Origin: Flavobacterium hydatis
GTDB taxonomy: Bacteria; Bacteroidota; Bacteroidia; Flavobacteriales; Flavobacteriaceae
Direction: 5' to 3'
DNA: 64,000 bases
Assembly: GCF_000737695.1 (NCBI RefSeq)
Contig: NZ_JPRM01000006.1
Span: 310,001 to 374,000, forward strand
Part shown: positions 37,406 to 44,622 of the stretch, one piece after another
How the letters are laid out: each line of letters begins with the position of its first letter
Position numbering within the stretch: position 1 is the stretch's first letter
Made by a program: the position numbers and the translations under genes
The notes under the pieces: model-generated
Told to the model about the DNA's origin: nothing
Seen by the model: only the letters and a program-made list of their open reading frames with translations
The model's database searches: none

Positions 37406-37465
37406 AACGTGTGTGTTTTATAATTGTTTATTTGTTTTTGTTTTTATTAAATGAACTCGATGGCT

Positions 37466-37504
37466 AAAAAAAAACCCTTTTGGATAATTATACCAAAAGG
37501 GTTT
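37466..37504 (-). terminator. attenuator terminator of leader 2 (metX side)
   Basis: On the - strand AAACCCTTTTGG / CCAAAAGGGTTT forms a hairpin followed by nine T. Its 5' arm CTTTTGG is also complementary to CCAAAAG located 4-10 nt after the leader stop codon, which would form an antiterminator. Confidence 0.8.
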
Positions 37505-37535
37505 AAGTCGTTTAAACTTATTATACTTTTGGAAA

Positions 37536-37601
37536 TCAATGGACGCGTACGCAAATAAGCGCGACATTCTGCATCATCTTAAACTTCGAGTTTTTATTCA
37601 T
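37536..37601 (-). CDS. leader peptide 2 (21 aa) upstream of the metX unit
   Basis: A 21-codon ORF ends KMMQNVALICVRVH and is followed by an antiterminator strand and an intrinsic terminator. Met codons 9-10 and Cys17 are candidate stall points. Translation to the stop codon would place the ribosome over CCAAAAG and allow the terminator to form. It was too short for standard gene calling. Evidence is layout plus complementarity; peptide synthesis is not proven. Confidence 0.55.
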   Translation of the reverse strand: MNKNSKFKMMQNVALICVRVH

Positions 37602-37651
37602 TTTAATAATATTATTTATCATTTTAAAAAATTTCAATATTTGTATAATCT

Positions 37652-37684
37652 AAAAAAAAAGCCCCCCAATAAAACTTGGGAGGC
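37652..37684 (-). terminator. attenuator terminator of leader 3
   Basis: On the - strand GCCTCCCAA / TTGGGGGGC (one G-U pair) forms a strong hairpin followed by nine T, directly upstream of leader 2, so two terminators stand in tandem. Confidence 0.8.
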
Positions 37685-37713
37685 TTTGCTATATATTTTT
37701 TATAGATATAATT

Positions 37714-37782
37714 TTAAGCAATAGACTTCCCTACGGATTTCTCCGACATGACCTTATTAATTTTACAAATATTAAAATTCAT
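37714..37782 (-). CDS. leader peptide 3 (22 aa), distal unit of the metX region
   Basis: A 22-codon ORF (MNFNICKIN ... KVMSEKSVGKSIA) starts about 20 nt after a promoter and ends 29 nt before a terminator hairpin. It contains only Met12 and Cys6 besides the start, so its amino-acid signal is weaker than in the metY leader. It shares the nucleotide motif ATGyCGGA plus TCCGyAGrGA with the receptor leader at 44268-44336. The antiterminator pairing is weak (GGGAAGU with GCCUCCC, one mismatch). Confidence 0.4.
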   Translation of the reverse strand: MNFNICKINKVMSEKSVGKSIA

Positions 37783-37804
37783 TTTTGGTATCTTTTTGGT
37801 TTAA

Positions 37805-37835
37805 CAAATATGCGACGTTTTTTCGACTTAACCAA
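37805..37835 (-). promoter_or_regulatory. promoter of leader 3
   Basis: On the - strand TTGGTTAAG, spacer, CATATTTG. The 31-bp block is identical to the promoter of the receptor leader (44360-44390) at 22 positions. From here to hom (38051) no gene or structure is seen. Confidence 0.5.
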
Positions 37836-38050
37836 GCCAGAATCCATATTTTAATGATAAAATCACGTTAAATTTGCATTTAAAAACAAAAAAACGATGA
37901 AATGTTACTTTTTTTCGACAAAATGCTCCGAATGAGCTATAAAATTAACACTCAACTCTTTAAAAAACTCCTTCACTAAACATAAATTTCAAAGAACATC
38001 TAACTTTAAATCAAAAAAAAATTGAATATAAAATTCAATTTCAAAAATTT

Positions 38051-39151
38051 CTAAGCCCAAATAGCTTCTTTATTTTTTATTTTTTCGGCAACTTTTAGAA
38101 TATCTGTTATAACTCCTCTTGCTATAGCTTCTTTTCCTGCAGCGGCACTTTGAATAACTATCGGAATGTTTCCGTAAGATTGTGTGTAGATTTCAAAAAT
38201 AGTATCTGATCCTTTTAATTGCCCGATTGCTGTTTTGGTAGATTCAGAAACTAATTTGACTTCTAATTTATTTTCTAAAACATTATACTCTCCTACATAT
38301 CGTAGAACATGATTATCTGATTGAGTAATTTTTGCAATTTTAAAAGATTTGTCTAATAGTTCTTTATTAAGTACACGTTTTGATTTGGCATTTATCTCGT
38401 ATTGATTGTGATCTAAAAGTGGGGTTATTTTTATGTCGGTAAACTCAAAATCTTTTCCTATTTCTCGAGTTAGAATAAGTAGTTTCTCGGCCGCATCATT
38501 ACCAGATAAATCTTCTTCGTAATCGGATGTAATTAACTGTAGTTTTTCAGCATCTTTTATAATGGTTGAGAAACAAGTCTCTTCAGATGAAAATCGATTA
38601 AAGACATAACTTAACGAATCTGAGAAAACTCCTCGTATTTTAGTTATTTTTTCTCCCGAGTTGTATAAATCTCTAATGGTTTGCAAAACAGGAAATCCTG
38701 TATCTACTGAGGTTTCGTATAAAAACTCTTTATCGTGTTTTTTAAGGTTTTCTCTTAATTCTCTATAAAAGTCTATTGGCAATGTATTTGCCTTTTTATT
38801 TACTGCAACGATATTAAATCCATTTTGAACTAACGGAATATAATGATCTATTAATTCATCACTTGCAGTTGCATCTACAGCAATTAGGTTTTCGAAATCA
38901 TTCTCTTTTGCAAAAGCAATAATATCATCTACTTTAAACGGAATTGCAAGATGTACAAAATTAGCTTCCCAGGCGTTCTCAGCTCCTTCTTTTTCAAAAA
39001 ATGCCAATGTAGAATTGGTAATGATTGGAAATCGCAAATCAATGCTTTTATTTTCGCTAAAAAATGCTTGGCTCTCAATTATCTGATTTATTAAAGTGCT
39101 GCCAATATTTCCTATTCCAAAAAGGACGATATTTATTTTAAGCTTTGACAT
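38051..39151 (-). CDS. diverged stand-alone homoserine-dehydrogenase-like protein
   Basis: This 366-aa protein (start taken at MSKLKINIVLFGIGNIG; the upstream ATG adds an unrelated stretch) is clearly related to the C-terminal half of ThrA. The Rossmann motif GIGNIGS, NKKANT and DLSGNDAAEK (Asp214, Asp219, Lys223) remain. However, the usual GAGLP is DTGFP (150-154), GTLSY is DSLSY (178-182), and the substrate Glu of the ExDP motif is Thr208. It may be a catalytically altered or inactive paralogue, or use another substrate. It follows metY in the same operon. Confidence 0.8.
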   Translation of the reverse strand: MSKLKINIVLFGIGNIGSTLINQIIESQAFFSENKSIDLRFPIITNSTLAFFEKEGAENAWEANFVHLAIPFKVDDIIAFAKENDFENLIAVDATASDELIDHYIPLVQNGFNIVAVNKKANTLPIDFYRELRENLKKHDKEFLYETSVDTGFPVLQTIRDLYNSGEKITKIRGVFSDSLSYVFNRFSSEETCFSTIIKDAEKLQLITSDYEEDLSGNDAAEKLLILTREIGKDFEFTDIKITPLLDHNQYEINAKSKRVLNKELLDKSFKIAKITQSDNHVLRYVGEYNVLENKLEVKLVSESTKTAIGQLKGSDTIFEIYTQSYGNIPIVIQSAAAGKEAIARGVITDILKVAEKIKNKEAIWA

Positions 39152-39210
39152 AATTTTTATTTTTATGATATTCTGAGGCAGGTTTATAATACATATTTTT
39201 TTGAAAATCA

Positions 39211-39238
39211 CCTTTAACCCTGCTCACGTGGTTAAAGG
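39211..39238 (-). terminator. hairpin between metY and the homoserine-dehydrogenase-like gene
   Basis: Arms CCTTTAACC / GGTTAAAGG with a 10-nt loop are followed on the - strand by a weak TGATTTTC. It may be a partial terminator lowering downstream expression. Confidence 0.5.
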
Positions 39239-39278
39239 CAATTTTTCTAACAAAAAACAAAAAAACCTAACTTTTTAA

Positions 39279-40571
39279 TTATGCTAATTGAGCACTCTTT
39301 ATATTTTTAAATACCGCTTTTAAGTCGGCAATCAAATCGTCTATATCTTCAATTCCTACCGAAAGTCGAATCAAATCTTTTGAAACTCCTGTCGAGAATT
39401 GTTCTTCTTCTGATAATTGTTGGTGTGTTGTACTTGCAGGATGAATAATCAATGATTTTGTATCACCAATATTGGCAAGAAGTGAGAATAACTTCGTTTC
39501 GTCAGCTACTTTTTTGGCAGCTTCAAAACCTCCTTTTAATCCAAAAGTTATGATTCCGCTTTGTCCTTTTGGTAAATATTCTTGTCCTAAGTCATAGTAT
39601 TTATTCGATTTTAGTCCTGGGTAATTTACCCAAACAACCTCATCTTGCGCTTCTAACCATGATGCTAAGGCTAATGCATTTTCGCTATGTTTCTTGATAC
39701 GAATTGGTAATGTCTCTAATCCTTGTATAATCTGAAAAGCATTAAATGGACTTAATGCCGAACCAAAATCACGTAATCCTTCTATTCGTGCTTTGGCAAT
39801 AAATGCTGCATTTCCTAATGCTTCATGATATACTAATCCGTGATATCCTGCAGATTGCTCTGTAAATTCAGGGAATTTTCCGTTTGCCCAATCAAAAGTT
39901 CCTGCGTCGATAATTGCTCCTCCTAAAGAAGTTCCGTTTCCTGAGATATATTTTGTTAGGGAATGAATTACGATATTTGCTCCATATTCTATTGGGTTAA
40001 GCAAATACGGTGTCGGAACGGTATTATCTACAATAAATGGAACTTTAAATGCTTTGGCTGCAGCCGAAATTGCTTTTAGATCTAATACATCTAATTTTGG
40101 GTTTCCTAACGACTCTACAAAAAATACTCTTGTATTTTCCTTTGCTGCTTTGGTAAAGTTTTCGGCATCTGATGGATCTACAAATGTGGTTGTGATTCCT
40201 AATCTTGGCAAAGTAACTTTTAATAAGTTATAAGTTCCTCCGTATAAACTATTAGAAGCTACGATGTGATCTCCCGCTTTTAGCAATGTTAAAAAAGTTG
40301 TTGCGATTGCCGATGCGCCCGATGCGGTTACTACAGCTCCGATACCTCCCTCTAGCGCCGCCAGTCGTTGTTCCAGAACATCATTTGTAGGGTTGTTTAA
40401 TCGTGTGTAAATAAAACCTGCTTCGGCTAGACCAAATAAATTGGCTGCATGGTCAGAATTATTAAAAACATATGATGATGTTTGGTAAATAGGCACTGCT
40501 CTTGTGCTACCGTTTTTAGTTACATCATGTCCTGCGTGTAGTGCGTTTGTTGCGAATTTTTGTGTGCTCAT
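39279..40571 (-). CDS. metY: O-acetylhomoserine sulfhydrylase (aminocarboxypropyltransferase)
   Basis: This 430-aa PLP enzyme of the Cys/Met metabolism family matches MetY in length and motifs: LHAGHDVTKNGSTRAVPIYQT, YTRLNNPTNDVLEQRLAALEGG, PLP lysine in HSLTKYISGNGTSLGG, and LLANIGDTKSLIIHPASTTHQ. It combines sulfide with O-acetylhomoserine to give homocysteine, taking the sulfide produced by the cys operon. The gene sits behind the Met/Cys-rich leader, its terminator and the 62-aa gene, so expression should rise when charged Met- or Cys-tRNA is scarce. Confidence 0.94.
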   Translation of the reverse strand: MSTQKFATNALHAGHDVTKNGSTRAVPIYQTSSYVFNNSDHAANLFGLAEAGFIYTRLNNPTNDVLEQRLAALEGGIGAVVTASGASAIATTFLTLLKAGDHIVASNSLYGGTYNLLKVTLPRLGITTTFVDPSDAENFTKAAKENTRVFFVESLGNPKLDVLDLKAISAAAKAFKVPFIVDNTVPTPYLLNPIEYGANIVIHSLTKYISGNGTSLGGAIIDAGTFDWANGKFPEFTEQSAGYHGLVYHEALGNAAFIAKARIEGLRDFGSALSPFNAFQIIQGLETLPIRIKKHSENALALASWLEAQDEVVWVNYPGLKSNKYYDLGQEYLPKGQSGIITFGLKGGFEAAKKVADETKLFSLLANIGDTKSLIIHPASTTHQQLSEEEQFSTGVSKDLIRLSVGIEDIDDLIADLKAVFKNIKSAQLA

Positions 40572-40632
40572 GGGTTCTATTTTTTTAATTAGTTAAATGA
40601 TTGTGTGTTTATGTTTTTAATAATTTTTCTGT

Positions 40633-40821
40633 TTATATAAAAAGATCTTCGTCTTCGTGGGCATACATCTGAAACAATATTGAGTTTGATTCACTCGAAT
40701 ACAATTTTCCTTTTATCTCGTTTGTATTAATTCTTTTGGTTTGTATTACGCTCAAAATTCTTTTAACGTCTGTTTTCAATAAAGCTTGAATTGCTCTTGA
40801 AATTTTATAGAATGTTTTCAT
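40633..40821 (-). CDS. small protein of the attenuator-linked family (62 aa)
   Basis: This 62-aa protein has a basic helical N-terminal part (MKTFYKISRAIQALLKTDVK) and the C-terminal end NSILFQMYAHEDEDLFI, shared with the 67-aa protein at 37202-37405; both also contain IQT in the middle. It begins 25 nt after the metY attenuator terminator and ends 61 nt before metY. It is therefore the first product of the attenuated operon. No domain is recognised and no function is claimed. Confidence 0.65.
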   Translation of the reverse strand: MKTFYKISRAIQALLKTDVKRILSVIQTKRINTNEIKGKLYSSESNSILFQMYAHEDEDLFI

Positions 40822-40845
40822 GATTTCTAAATTTTAATTATGGAA

Positions 40846-40881
40846 TAAAAAAAAGCCCTTTCGGATGGCTACCAAAAGGGC
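40846..40881 (-). terminator. attenuator terminator of the metY leader
   Basis: On the - strand GCCCTTTTGG / CCGAAAGGGC is followed by a T-run of nine. The 5' arm with following bases, CUUUUGGUAG, can instead pair over 10 bp (two G-U) with UUGCCAAAAG at the end of the leader ORF. Confidence 0.85.
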
Positions 40882-40914
40882 TTATAGTTTTAACTATAAC
40901 AAAGATTTTATCTT

Positions 40915-40995
40915 TCACTTTTGGCAATAGCAAATTGGGATGCACATACACATCATACAACACATCATCATTATTTTATTTGCTATTGTATTCAT
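40915..40995 (-). CDS. Met/Cys-rich leader peptide (26 aa) of the metY operon
   Basis: The 26-codon ORF contains seven Met (including the start) and six Cys, half of all residues, with the run MMMCCMMCMC at codons 9-18 and then IPICYCQK before the stop. Such density of the end-product amino acids is the hallmark of attenuation leaders. The last codons (TGC CAA AAG TGA) contain the antiterminator strand. A ribosome stalled in the Met/Cys run would leave it free, while one reaching the stop codon would cover it and permit termination. Confidence 0.8.
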   Translation of the reverse strand: MNTIANKIMMMCCMMCMCIPICYCQK

Positions 40996-41029
40996 TTTAT
41001 AAAATTTGTTTTTATCTGTTTTTATTAAT

Positions 41030-41047
41030 TCTACTAATTCGATAGAG
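41030..41047. promoter_or_regulatory. shared sulfur-operon operator candidate, metY side
   Basis: TCTACTAATTCGATAGAG on the + strand matches the cys-operon site (28113-28132) at 15 of 18 bases. It abuts the -7 element of the metY leader promoter, a position suited to repression. Confidence 0.35.
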
Positions 41048-41078
41048 TAAATGTAGTAACTATATTTTTAACTACCAA
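41048..41078 (-). promoter_or_regulatory. promoter of the metY leader
   Basis: On the - strand TTGGTAG, spacer, TACATTTA. The 31-bp block is identical at 22 positions to the receptor-leader promoter at 44360-44390. Transcription would start about 45 nt ahead of the leader ATG. Confidence 0.5.
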
Positions 41079-41162
41079 ACTTAAATTCAATTTTTTGTAT
41101 AAAAAAGATTCTCTAACTACGTAAACCCCTATTATTGCTATTAAAGCATTATATTTTTTTTT

Positions 41163-41239
41163 AACCATATAAGTAATTTAAGCAGATATAAGTTTATCTA
41201 GATAAGTTACTTAAATGAACTTACATTACTTAAATGGTT
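41163..41239. repeat. AACCAT-type imperfect inverted repeat, copy 2
   Basis: It starts AACCATATAAGTAATTTAAG and ends ATTACTTAAATGGTT, the same family as 9500-9577. With the promoter, operator and terminator it accounts for the gap 40996-41303. Confidence 0.55.
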
Positions 41240-41246
41240 AGTTTTA

Positions 41247-41300
41247 ATAAAAATCGCTGGGTGCGTTTTCTTTAAATTTTCAAAATAACACCCAGCAATT
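41247..41300 (-). terminator. terminator after the 948-aa TonB receptor
   Basis: Arms TTGCTGGGTG / CACCCAGCGA with a 25-nt interior are followed by TTTTTA on the - strand, beginning 4 nt after the stop codon. Confidence 0.7.
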
Positions 41301-41303
41301 AAA

Positions 41304-44150
41304 TTATATTTTAAAACTTAAACGGGCAAAACCAAATCTTCCGTTTAATCCGAATTGTGATACTGCTCTTGAGTAAGCAAACTGATTTGCATTACTTAAA
41401 TCTGTACTTGGTGCAGGAGACAATGTAGGTGTTGTGTTTGTAAAAGCTGGAGTTGATGGGTTATTTCTGTCAGGATAAACATCTCCTATATTATTAACTC
41501 CAAGTGTAACTCTTAAATGTTCGTTTATCTGATATCCTAAAGATAAATCGGTAACTAGTTTTGCGCTATATTCTGGGTGCTCATAAACTGAAGAGAAACC
41601 ATCTAAGTTTACATCTGTCGCTCCTGGATCTGTAACTTTTCCGAAATAGCTATTTCTTAAATAAATATCTAGTTTTTTAATGCTGAAAGTAGTCATTAAA
41701 TTAGCTTTCAATTTAGGGATTGCTTCTTCTAGATAAATTCTGCTTGACTCTGGGAAAAATGAATATATGTATGGATCTCCACCTGCATTAACAATAGATT
41801 GAGGAACATTTAATGCGCCAACTCTTTTTGTTGTATTGTAACTTAAAGCAAAATCATTTCTGATTGTAAAATCTTCGATAACATTATACTTTTGAGAAAT
41901 CACTAAGTCGATTCCTTTTGTTTCTGAGTTAATTCCGTTTGTCCAGAATGAAGCTCTTTCTACACCTTTTAAATCAAAAGCTTGCTGAAACAATGTTAAG
42001 GCATCTTTTTGTTCTGGTGATGTTGCCCCATTTATTTGTGCATCTGTTGGTCTAGCATATTGCCCTGTTAAAACAATTCTGTCGTCGATTCTTGTAAAAT
42101 AAGCATCTGTAGCAATTGTAATATTAGCAGCAGGAATTTTAAATGTAAATCCTGTACTTATACTTTTAGAAGTCTCTGGTTTTAGGTTCTCTACTCCGAT
42201 ACTTTTTGCAGCTTCTGAATCATTTGTAAAATAACCTACTTGGTATGGCGAACCATTGATAAATTGTGTAGAGCTGCTTTCAAAATATTTTTGTTGTAAT
42301 GATGGCGCTCTAAAACCTGTTTGCCCAGAAATTCTCCAGTTGATGTTATCGTTCAATTTTAAAAGTGAAGCTAGTTTAAAAGTGACTGTACTACCAAAAT
42401 CTGAATAGTTCTCGTAACGAGCAGCTCCATTTATTAACCAATCTTTGGTTGCATTTAATTCTAAATCTATATAAGCTGCACCACTTCTTCTGTCTTTTTC
42501 TTTAGCATCAGATGGTTGGAATCCTGAGAAACCTTGTGCTCCTGCTCCACGCTTGTTACCAAAAAAGTCAGTTACGATTAATGGTGAGTTGCTTGGCAAA
42601 ATTCCTGATACTAGATTTCCGTTTACATCATATAAACCATAAGACTCTACATCTCCTTGTTTTATTTGATAATTTTCATATCTAAATTCTCCACCAAAAG
42701 CTACGTTTAATCCATTAAGAACATCGTACTTTTTACTTAAATCTAAATTGGTTGTACTTTGCAAAAACGAAACTTTACCTGCATAAAAACTAGAAGCTGA
42801 ATTTGTTCCTAAAGTAGCATTAATAGTATTGTTCACATCATATTTAAAAGAATTTGATCCAAGGTTTGTACTAATATCAGTATCAAATCCGAATAATTGA
42901 GTTGTAAGTCCTACAGCCGATGAAGCATCAATAATATCTGATTCTATTTCTGGTAAAAATCCATTTGCATATACTTGAGTAAATGTTCCTGAACCATTAG
43001 GAAGTCTGTTAAATGCATAAGACTTTCCGTTTCTGTATGAAACTCCTCCAAAAGAGTACAAAGAAGTAATCTCTGTTAATGGATATTTAGTATTATAATA
43101 TAATTGTCCCGAAGCTAGTTCTGACTGTCCAACGCTCATGTTGTAATCACTTCTTTCCTGTCCTCTAAAATTGATTTCATTGTTAGTTACATCAAAATTT
43201 AATGCAGTTTGCAACTGGCTAATATTTGTTGCGCCAGCAATTGCTGATTGTTGCGCCGCTGTAAAATAACCAACTTGTGGAGCATATTGTTGTAATGTAC
43301 TTATAATCTGTCCTGAGTTTGGAGTTGTATTAATGTTACTAAACAAAGAGTTTACATTTACTCCGTTCTGAGCTGCTCTGTATTCGACAGCGTTATAAGC
43401 ATTAAAAATAGCATTGCTTCTAATTCCAGCTCTACTTGTTGCTTGTCTCGTAACTGCACTACCTGTAACACTCAAGAAACTTCCTTCTTTACCCAAAGAT
43501 GTTCCGTAATTTAAATCTACTTGTAAAGCCTGTCCATCAGTTCCTCCTTTAAAGTTGTTAGATCCCGAAGACATGTTTGCTCCATATTGTACATCTCCCG
43601 AAAGGAAATTGGCATTCTTTTTTAATACGATGTTAATTACTCCCGCAATAGCATCAGATCCATATTGTGCGGCTGCTCCATCTCTTAAAACTTCTATTCT
43701 TTCTATTGCAAATGATGGTATTGCATTTAAATCTGTTCCTACGGAACCTCTTCCTGGTGCTCCATTTATATTTACCAAAGAACTTGTGTGTCTTCTTTTA
43801 CCATTTACAAGTATTAAAACTTGATCTGGTCCTAATCCTCTTAATTGTGCTGGATCGATATGATCCGTTCCATCTGCAGTAGAAGTTGGGTTACTGGTAA
43901 ACGATGGTGCAACATAATTTAATATTTGGGTTACACTGGTTTGAGGTGCTCCTTTTGTTATTTCCGAGATATTAAAAATATCGATTGGAACTGGCACATC
44001 GGTCTTTACTCTGTTTTTACTTCTAGACCCAATTATTGTTACCTCTGATAATTCATTATTTTGTAAAGTGTCTTTCTCCTTTTTATTTTCCTGAGCATAA
44101 ATACCTGAAAATGTCAAAAGACCTAAAACTAATGCTACATTTTTTTTCAT
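41304..44150 (-). CDS. TonB-dependent receptor under a methionine-type leader
   Basis: This 948-aa outer-membrane receptor has a signal peptide ([20 protein letters not shown]). A TonB-box-like segment precedes the plug, whose motifs are [39 protein letters not shown] and [19 protein letters not shown]. The barrel ends [10 protein letters not shown]. There is no carboxypeptidase-regulatory domain. Its mRNA starts with a 22-codon leader containing four Met and one Cys followed by a terminator. It stands back to back with metK and near metY, so import of methionine, a sulfur compound or cobalamin is a reasonable guess, but the ligand is not visible in the sequence. Confidence 0.9.
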   Translation of the reverse strand: MKKNVALVLGLLTFSGIYAQENKKEKDTLQNNELSEVTIIGSRSKNRVKTDVPVPIDIFNISEITKGAPQTSVTQILNYVAPSFTSNPTSTADGTDHIDPAQLRGLGPDQVLILVNGKRRHTSSLVNINGAPGRGSVGTDLNAIPSFAIERIEVLRDGAAAQYGSDAIAGVINIVLKKNANFLSGDVQYGANMSSGSNNFKGGTDGQALQVDLNYGTSLGKEGSFLSVTGSAVTRQATSRAGIRSNAIFNAYNAVEYRAAQNGVNVNSLFSNINTTPNSGQIISTLQQYAPQVGYFTAAQQSAIAGATNISQLQTALNFDVTNNEINFRGQERSDYNMSVGQSELASGQLYYNTKYPLTEITSLYSFGGVSYRNGKSYAFNRLPNGSGTFTQVYANGFLPEIESDIIDASSAVGLTTQLFGFDTDISTNLGSNSFKYDVNNTINATLGTNSASSFYAGKVSFLQSTTNLDLSKKYDVLNGLNVAFGGEFRYENYQIKQGDVESYGLYDVNGNLVSGILPSNSPLIVTDFFGNKRGAGAQGFSGFQPSDAKEKDRRSGAAYIDLELNATKDWLINGAARYENYSDFGSTVTFKLASLLKLNDNINWRISGQTGFRAPSLQQKYFESSSTQFINGSPYQVGYFTNDSEAAKSIGVENLKPETSKSISTGFTFKIPAANITIATDAYFTRIDDRIVLTGQYARPTDAQINGATSPEQKDALTLFQQAFDLKGVERASFWTNGINSETKGIDLVISQKYNVIEDFTIRNDFALSYNTTKRVGALNVPQSIVNAGGDPYIYSFFPESSRIYLEEAIPKLKANLMTTFSIKKLDIYLRNSYFGKVTDPGATDVNLDGFSSVYEHPEYSAKLVTDLSLGYQINEHLRVTLGVNNIGDVYPDRNNPSTPAFTNTTPTLSPAPSTDLSNANQFAYSRAVSQFGLNGRFGFARLSFKI

Positions 44151-44216
44151 TACTTTTTACTGATTTATTATTATTTTGGTTTAAAATGACATGCTGTTTT
44201 GTTTTCTCCTTTAAAC

Positions 44217-44242
44217 AAAAAAACCTCTGCAATTTGCAGAGG
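44217..44242 (-). terminator. attenuator terminator of the receptor leader
   Basis: On the - strand CCTCTGCAAATTGCAGAGG is followed by seven T. Its 5' arm CUCUGC also pairs with GCAGAG at leader codons 18-19, giving mutually exclusive structures. Confidence 0.8.
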
Positions 44243-44267
44243 CTCTATATATATTTTTGAAAAAAAA

Positions 44268-44336
44268 CTACAATAGTATCTCTGCGGAATAATCCGGCAT
44301 CTTACAAGACATCATATTGTTAACAGTGAATTTCAT
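44268..44336 (-). CDS. leader peptide (22 aa) upstream of the TonB receptor
   Basis: The 22-codon ORF reads MKFTV then NNMMSCKMPDYSAEILL, with Met at 1, 8, 9 and 13 and Cys at 11. Codons GCA GAG (18-19) can pair with the terminator 5' arm. The end of the ORF shares ATGyCGGA / TCCGyAGrGA / CTATTG with leader 3 upstream of metX. This is consistent with attenuation by Met or Cys supply. Confidence 0.6.
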   Translation of the reverse strand: MKFTVNNMMSCKMPDYSAEILL

Positions 44337-44359
44337 TTTTCTTTTTTGTTTTGTTGGGG

Positions 44360-44390
44360 CAAATTTGCGAACTATTTTTTAGTCTACCAA
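44360..44390 (-). promoter_or_regulatory. promoter of the receptor leader
   Basis: On the - strand TTGGTAGAC, spacer, CAAATTTG. It aligns base for base with the leader promoters at 37805-37835 and 41048-41078 (22 of 31 identical to each). Confidence 0.55.
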
Positions 44391-44479
44391 ACAAAAGTCG
44401 ATTTATTTTCTAAACTCTATAGAACAAGTCGAATATGTTAAATTTTTGTATATATAAATTAAAAAACCAAAAGTTTAAT

Positions 44480-44508
44480 TTGCAATTCAAAATGGTTTTA
44501 TACCTTTG
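44480..44508 (+). promoter_or_regulatory. promoter of the metK transcript
   Basis: TTG at 44480 and TACCTTTG at 44501-44508 with an 18-nt spacer match the Bacteroidota consensus exactly. Transcription would start just before the SAM-II P1 stem. Confidence 0.75.
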
Positions 44509-44518
44509 CACCCGAATA

Positions 44519-44622
44519 CAGAGGAAAAATTTGAACTGATTGCAACCTCTTCATAATGAAATCATTCATTATGGATGCTGAAAGATTTTCATTTCAGTAT
44601 TAAAAAATGCTAAAGCAGGAAT
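44519..44622 (+). promoter_or_regulatory. SAM-II-type riboswitch (long-loop form) upstream of metK
   Basis: P1 is AGAGG (44520-44524) with CCTCT (44546-44550). Loop L1 carries AATTTGAACTGATTGCAA, matching the SAM-II pattern in which ATTTnA...ATTGCAA precedes the P1 3' strand. After an inserted hairpin (AATGAAATCATTCATTATGG region) and a second stem, the conserved 3' GCTAAAGCAGG appears. The inserted stems fit the SAM-II_long_loops class known from Bacteroidota. It lies between a consensus promoter and the gene for SAM synthetase. Confidence 0.75.

Noticed and set aside
37539..37724. 61-aa ORF on the + strand
   Set aside because: It is the antisense of leader 2 and both attenuator hairpins; homopolymer Lys from the T-runs shows it is not a real protein.
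41304..44336. Cobalamin riboswitch in front of the 948-aa TonB receptor
   Set aside because: No B12-box (GCCACTG-like) or matching helices were found; the leader contains a short ORF plus terminator instead.
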